Part shown: piece by piece, positions 6,141 through 9,405 of the stretch
Numbering within the stretch: the first letter of the stretch is position 1
Layout of the letters: the number at the start of each line of letters is the position of its first letter
Translations under genes and position numbers: made by a program
DNA from: Bradyrhizobium sp.
GTDB taxonomy: Bacteria; Pseudomonadota; Alphaproteobacteria; Rhizobiales; Xanthobacteraceae
DNA: 9,405 nucleotides
Assembly (NCBI GenBank): GCA_028290165.1
Contig: JAQGKJ010000058.1
Location: 1 to 9,405, forward strand
Direction of reading: 5' to 3'
Notes under the pieces: generated by a model
What the model was told of the DNA's origin: nothing
Databases searched by the model: none
Seen by the model: the letters and a program-made list of their open reading frames with translations, nothing else

Positions 6141-6157
6141 ATATCGCTCGGGGCGCG

Positions 6158-6781
6158 ATGTGGGACACCATCAACACTCTCCGGGCGGGCGCGCCCCGCG
6201 CGGCTATTGCCGCGATGCTGCTGGCGATCGCCTGCGGACTCGGCGGATGCGCCAGCGGTGGCACCGTCGGCGCTTCGTTTGCGATGGCGTCGGGCGGTAG
6301 TCCGACCGTGGCCTTCGAATCGATCGACGGCCCGCCGCCGCAGGTCTTCGACCGGATGGTGGACATGCTCGACAGCGAATCGAAGCTTCGCAACCTCTCG
6401 GTCGTCTCCCGCGAAGGCTCGGCCGCCTACCGGGTGCGAAGCTATCTCTCCGCCCAGATCAGCCACGGCCGCACCGTCATCGCCTGGGTCTGGGACGTCT
6501 ATGACGGCGACCAGCAGCGCGCGCTGCGGCTTTCCGGCGAGGAACCGGCCGGCAAGGCCGGGCGCGACCCCTGGACCGCGGCCGACGATCTGGTGTTGCG
6601 GAAAATCGCGCAAGCCGGCCTCAGCGGGCTGAGCGCCATGGTCAACGGAACGGCGGCGCCGGATACCCCGCCGCCCGCGCCTGCACCTGGCCGTCGCGGC
6701 CCCGCGGTGGCGAGCGCGCGAACGCCTGATTCCGCCTCGGATGCCTTCGCCGCCGGCGCGCTGGGCTACAGCGCCCATTAA
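6158..6781 (+). CDS. Conserved hypothetical lipoprotein
   Basis: A 207-residue protein of unknown function that is probably anchored to a membrane by lipid. The N-terminus has a charged start and hydrophobic core (AAIAAMLLAIACG) ending in a lipobox, LGGC, with Cys31 as the lipidation site. A globular middle part follows (about 48-160; AFESIDGPPPQVFDRM, VVSREGSAAYRVRSYLSAQ, VIAWVWDVYDGDQQRALRL, DDLVLRKIAQAGLSG). The C-terminal tail from about 165 is rich in Pro and Ala and probably disordered. Such small lipoproteins occur in Bradyrhizobium-like genomes, but I cannot name a family. The ATG at 6158 has only a weak GGGG (6150-6153) in front. It lies 96 bases after the amidohydrolase stop and shares the GC-rich codon use of prs downstream, so it probably belongs to the core genome and not to the uptake operon. 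Confidence 0.8.
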   Translation: MWDTINTLRAGAPRAAIAAMLLAIACGLGGCASGGTVGASFAMASGGSPTVAFESIDGPPPQVFDRMVDMLDSESKLRNLSVVSREGSAAYRVRSYLSAQISHGRTVIAWVWDVYDGDQQRALRLSGEEPAGKAGRDPWTAADDLVLRKIAQAGLSGLSAMVNGTAAPDTPPPAPAPGRRGPAVASARTPDSASDAFAAGALGYSAH

Positions 6782-6929
6782 CAAAATAGTCCCCGAATGT
6801 TGATTTTGCGCCGGAAAACCGTGGACTACGGGTTGCCAGCCGAGGCCCCTCCTTGATATCACCTCGCTCGTCGAAACGCGCCGGTTTATGGGTATCCCGA
6901 TATGCTGAACATTGTCTCCAGCAAGGCGC

Positions 6930-6935
6930 GGGGAG
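6930..6935 (+). promoter_or_regulatory. Ribosome binding site fixing the prs start
   Basis: GGGGAG lies 8 bases before ATG 6944 and decides in favour of that start over the in-frame ATG at 6902. Bases 6782-6929 hold the presumed prs promoter, but no convincing -35/-10 pair was found. Confidence 0.6.
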
Positions 6936-6943
6936 AAGCGTCG

Positions 6944-7897
6944 ATGTCGGCCAAGAACGGCTCGATCAAGCTTGTCGCCGGCAACTCCAATCCTGCGCTG
7001 GCGCAGGAAATCGCCGACGGGCTTAACCTGCCGCTGACCAAGGCCGTGGTCCGGCGTTTCGCCGATATGGAAATCTTCGTCGAAATCCAGGAAAACGTCC
7101 GTGGCTCCGACGCCTTCATCATCCAGTCGACGTCGTTCCCGGCCAACGACCACCTGATGGAATTGCTGATCATCACCGACGCGCTGCGCCGGTCGTCGGC
7201 GCGCCGCATCACCGCGGTGATCCCCTATTTCGGCTATGCGCGGCAGGATCGCAAATCCGGCTCGCGCACGCCGATTTCGGCCAAGCTGGTGGCCAATCTG
7301 ATCACCCGCGCCGGCGTCGACCGCGTCATGACGCTCGACCTGCATGCCGCCCAGATCCAGGGCTTCTTCGATATTCCGACCGATAATCTCTACGCCTCGC
7401 CGGTGATGGTGCGCGCCATCAAGGAACGCTTCGACCTCTCTAATGTCATGGTGGTGTCGCCCGACGTCGGCGGCGTGGTGCGCGCCCGCGGCCTCGCCAA
7501 GCGCATCAACACCCCGCTCGCCATCATCGACAAGCGCCGCGAACGCGCCGGCGAATCCGAGGTGATGAACGTGATCGGCGACGTCGCCGGATATACCTGC
7601 ATCCTGATCGACGATATCGTCGACTCCGGCGGCACGCTGGAGAACGCCGCCGATGCGCTGCTCGCCAACGGCGCCAAGGATGTCTATGCCTACATCACGC
7701 ACGGCGTGCTGTCCGGCGGCGCCGCCGCCCGCATCATCGGCTCCCGGCTGAAGGAGCTGGTCATCACCGATTCGATCCAGCCGACCGAAGCGGTGCAAAA
7801 GGCGCCCAATATCCGCACGCTGCCGATCGCGCCGCTGATCGCCGAAGCCATCGCCCGCACCGCGTCGGAAGAGTCGGTGTCGAGCCTGTTCGATTGA
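6944..7897 (+). CDS. prs: Ribose-phosphate pyrophosphokinase (PRPP synthetase)
   Basis: Transfers pyrophosphate from ATP to ribose 5-phosphate to make PRPP, the precursor of purine, pyrimidine, histidine, tryptophan and NAD synthesis; a cytoplasmic housekeeping enzyme. Signatures in the 317-residue product: [12 protein letters not shown] (37-48), the catalytic flexible-loop region with [10 protein letters not shown] (95-104), metal-binding His134 in [13 protein letters not shown] (130-142), PDVGG (173-177) with KRR (197-199) soon after, and the PRPP-binding loop [13 protein letters not shown] (219-231, Asp223/Asp224). Length matches E. coli Prs (315). ATG 6944 is chosen over ATG 6902 because GGGGAG is ideally spaced and the resulting MSAKNGS start matches what I recall of Bradyrhizobium annotation. 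It converges on the DUF72 gene 41 bases downstream; no clear terminator separates them. Confidence 0.98.
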   Translation: MSAKNGSIKLVAGNSNPALAQEIADGLNLPLTKAVVRRFADMEIFVEIQENVRGSDAFIIQSTSFPANDHLMELLIITDALRRSSARRITAVIPYFGYARQDRKSGSRTPISAKLVANLITRAGVDRVMTLDLHAAQIQGFFDIPTDNLYASPVMVRAIKERFDLSNVMVVSPDVGGVVRARGLAKRINTPLAIIDKRRERAGESEVMNVIGDVAGYTCILIDDIVDSGGTLENAADALLANGAKDVYAYITHGVLSGGAAARIIGSRLKELVITDSIQPTEAVQKAPNIRTLPIAPLIAEAIARTASEESVSSLFD

Positions 7898-7938
7898 GAC
7901 GCGGCTTCCTCGAAATTTGACGGCTGCAAACATCCCTC

Positions 7939-8664
7939 TCACCCCAGCAACTGGCGCAGCTTGAGCGCGTCGGCGGGCGCGGCGCTCTTCTGGTCGTTGT
8001 CGAAATAGACGTAGACGTCGCAACCCTGGCGCTTCCACGACCTGATCCGTTTGGCCCAATGGCCGAGCACTTCAGGGGGATAATGATCCCGGTAGCGGCC
8101 GCCCGGGCCGTGCCCTCTGACATAGACAAAATCCGCGGTGCGTTTCCAGGGCGCCGGCGCATCATGATGGTCCGACAGACAGAGCGAGATGTTGTGCTCG
8201 GAGAGCAGCCTCAGGATTCGCGGCGCGTACCAGCCGGGATGCCGGAATTCGAAACTGTAACGGCGTTTTTTCGAGAGCAGTTTCAGGAAGGACGCCAGCC
8301 GGCCGGCGTCGGCCACAAAATTCGGCGGCAGTTGAAACAGCACCGGCCCTGCCTTTTCGCCCAGCAGCGACAAACGCTCTTCGAGCAGTTCGAGGCTGTT
8401 GACCGACTTCTCCGACAGCCGTTTCCAATGGGTGATGAACTTGGACGCCTTCCACGCGAAAACAAAATCCTTGCCGGTTTGCTCGCGCCAGCTTCGGACG
8501 GCTTCCCTTGTCGGCGTTCGGTAGAAGACGCCGTTGAGTTCGGTGGTGGGGAATTGGCTGGCGTAATATTGCAACTCGTTCTTGATCGGCAATCCCTTCG
8601 GATAGAAGCGCCCGCGCCAGGACTGGTAATGCCATCCCGAGGTGCCGATCAGAACGCGCGCCAC
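7939..8664 (-). CDS. DUF72 (YecE-like) domain protein
   Basis: A 241-residue cytoplasmic protein of the DUF72/YecE family, which has a TIM-barrel fold and no established biochemical role. Family hallmarks are clear: IGTSGWHYQSWRGRFYP (6-22), TTELNGVFYRTP (40-51), FAWKASKFITH (69-79), VLFQLPPNF (108-116), FEFRHPGWY (138-146), then RGHGPGGRYRDHYP and a final VYFDND near the C-terminus. The GTG at 8664 is taken as start because the protein then begins VARVLIGTSGW, as family members do; it has no strong Shine-Dalgarno sequence and lies two bases after the upstream DUF763 stop (TGA-CA-GTG), implying coupled translation. A TTG at 8670 that overlaps that stop (TTGA) is an alternative. An extension up to 8739 would overlap the DUF763 gene and is unlikely. 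Confidence 0.9.
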   Translation of the reverse strand: MARVLIGTSGWHYQSWRGRFYPKGLPIKNELQYYASQFPTTELNGVFYRTPTREAVRSWREQTGKDFVFAWKASKFITHWKRLSEKSVNSLELLEERLSLLGEKAGPVLFQLPPNFVADAGRLASFLKLLSKKRRYSFEFRHPGWYAPRILRLLSEHNISLCLSDHHDAPAPWKRTADFVYVRGHGPGGRYRDHYPPEVLGHWAKRIRSWKRQGCDVYVYFDNDQKSAAPADALKLRQLLG

Positions 8665-8666
8665 TG

Positions 8667-9405
8667 TCAATTTTTTCGACGTGCCGGCGAGCCCGCGTTG
8701 GCCTGAACGCGCTTCTGCGGCTCCAGGTCCGCTTCCCATCCAAACACCGAACGTCCGCCAAGGGCGGAAGAGCTCTTTCGCTCCCCCGCCACGAACGCAT
8801 CGAGCGACGGTCCCGTTGCGCTCTGCTCCAGCTGCCGCGCCTGGGTGTCGAGCCTTTTGAGCGCCTGCATTTCCTCGTCGCGGCCGAGTTTGGCCTTTTG
8901 CACCGCCGATTTCAAAACCCGAATGGTCTCGTCATAGACCTTGATCGGCACCGGGTAGGGATGGCGGTCCTTGCCGCCATGCGCGAGCGAGAAGCGGGCG
9001 GGGTCGCGGAAGCGATACGGCGCGCCATGAACCACCTCGGCCACCATCGCCAGCGATTGCACCGTGCGGGCGCCGACTCCCGGCGTCAGCAGCAATTCCG
9101 GAAAGTCGAGCGGCCCGCGTTCGGCGGCAGCGGCCAATGTGCCGTGCAGGCGGCGGGTGAACACGTCGGATGACCGCACCTCGTGATGCGCCGGCATGAC
9201 CAGATGCGGCAACTCCGGCTGCGCATCGGCCTCTTTCGACGGTGCCTCTTTCGAAAGCGCCGCATATTCGCGCGCGATGCCGTCCGGTCCCAGCGCGCTC
9301 AACAAAGCAAGCTGCGCGGTGCGCGAATTTTCGGCGCGGCGGTCGGTCAGATTGATGATGTCGCCCTGCTCCGGCCCGTCGATGGCGCTGTGGGGCTCTT
9401 CGACG
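8667..9405 (-). CDS. DUF763 domain protein, N-terminal part beyond window edge
   Basis: The frame is open to the right edge, so the true start lies outside; 245 residues of the C-terminal portion are visible. It starts VEEPHSAIDGPEQGDIINLT, then LPHLVMPAHHEVRSSDVF, LLLTPGVGARTVQSLAMVAE, and FSLAHGGKDRHPYPVPIKVY, all of which I recognise as typical of DUF763. The segment TPGVGARTVQSLA looks like a helix-hairpin-helix DNA-binding motif. After it comes a charged helical region (EETIRVLK-like, about 155-190) and a basic low-complexity C-terminus. The family's function is not established to my knowledge; the HhH-like element and conserved His/Asp hint at nucleic-acid work, which is inference. It is the upstream partner of the DUF72 gene, two bases apart. 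Confidence 0.85.
   Translation of the reverse strand, partial: VEEPHSAIDGPEQGDIINLTDRRAENSRTAQLALLSALGPDGIAREYAALSKEAPSKEADAQPELPHLVMPAHHEVRSSDVFTRRLHGTLAAAAERGPLDFPELLLTPGVGARTVQSLAMVAEVVHGAPYRFRDPARFSLAHGGKDRHPYPVPIKVYDETIRVLKSAVQKAKLGRDEEMQALKRLDTQARQLEQSATGPSLDAFVAGERKSSSALGGRSVFGWEADLEPQKRVQANAGSPARRKN

Noticed and set aside
6787..6828. Inverted repeat TAGTCC...GGACTA downstream of the lipoprotein gene
   Set aside because: Six-base arms with a 30-base loop and no T tract are too weak to call a terminator or riboswitch.
6853..6858. TTGATA as a -35 element for prs
   Set aside because: No matching -10 hexamer occurs at a normal distance downstream.
6125..8059. A 644-codon open frame on the minus strand opposite the lipoprotein gene and prs
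   Set aside because: Its sequence is Arg/Asp/Gly-rich without a recognisable domain and it mirrors two clear genes in GC-rich DNA, where long antisense frames are common.

Overview
The window looks like chromosomal DNA of a high-GC alphaproteobacterium, most likely Bradyrhizobium or a close relative. The ribose-phosphate pyrophosphokinase, with its MSAKNGS start and 317-residue length, fits that group very well, and the flanking genes are strongly biased to G/C at third codon positions. This is judged by eye; no database search was possible.

Layout. The left edge (1-731) holds the 3' part of pgeF (YfiH/laccase-domain family). Next comes a small membrane-protein reading frame that an in-frame TGA breaks (810-1151). 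The centre (1241-6061) is an accessory module. A LysR-type regulator on the minus strand (1241-2227) faces away from a plus-strand operon of four genes: a periplasmic NMT1/THI5-like binding protein (2454-3410), an ABC ATPase (3407-4201), an ABC permease that is frameshifted as read (4198-4940), and a ring-opening amidohydrolase of the cyanuric acid hydrolase/barbiturase family (4937-6061). The right part returns to core genes: a small lipoprotein (6158-6781) and prs (6944-7897). These converge with a minus-strand pair, a DUF763 protein (8667-9405, entering from the right edge) and a DUF72/YecE protein (7939-8664).

How the module probably works. The binding protein captures a small molecule in the periplasm, the ATPase/permease pair imports it, and the last gene hydrolyses the ring of a cyclic imide or amide such as cyanuric acid or barbiturate. 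The LysR protein probably senses the substrate or a product. The 226-bp divergent promoter region contains a textbook LysR-type box (GATCA-N7-TGATC, which includes ATC-N9-GAT and T-N11-A), a second palindrome built from the same half-site, and an 8-bp direct repeat with a 22-bp period. All three gene junctions of the operon are ATGA stop/start overlaps, which suggests translational coupling of uptake to ring opening. No biuret, allophanate or ureidomalonate hydrolase lies in the window, so the ring-opened product must be handled elsewhere.

The main caution is the permease. One base is missing near 4471-4476, so either the transporter is decaying or the sequence has an error there. No RNA genes, CRISPR arrays, insertion sequences or convincing intrinsic terminators were seen.
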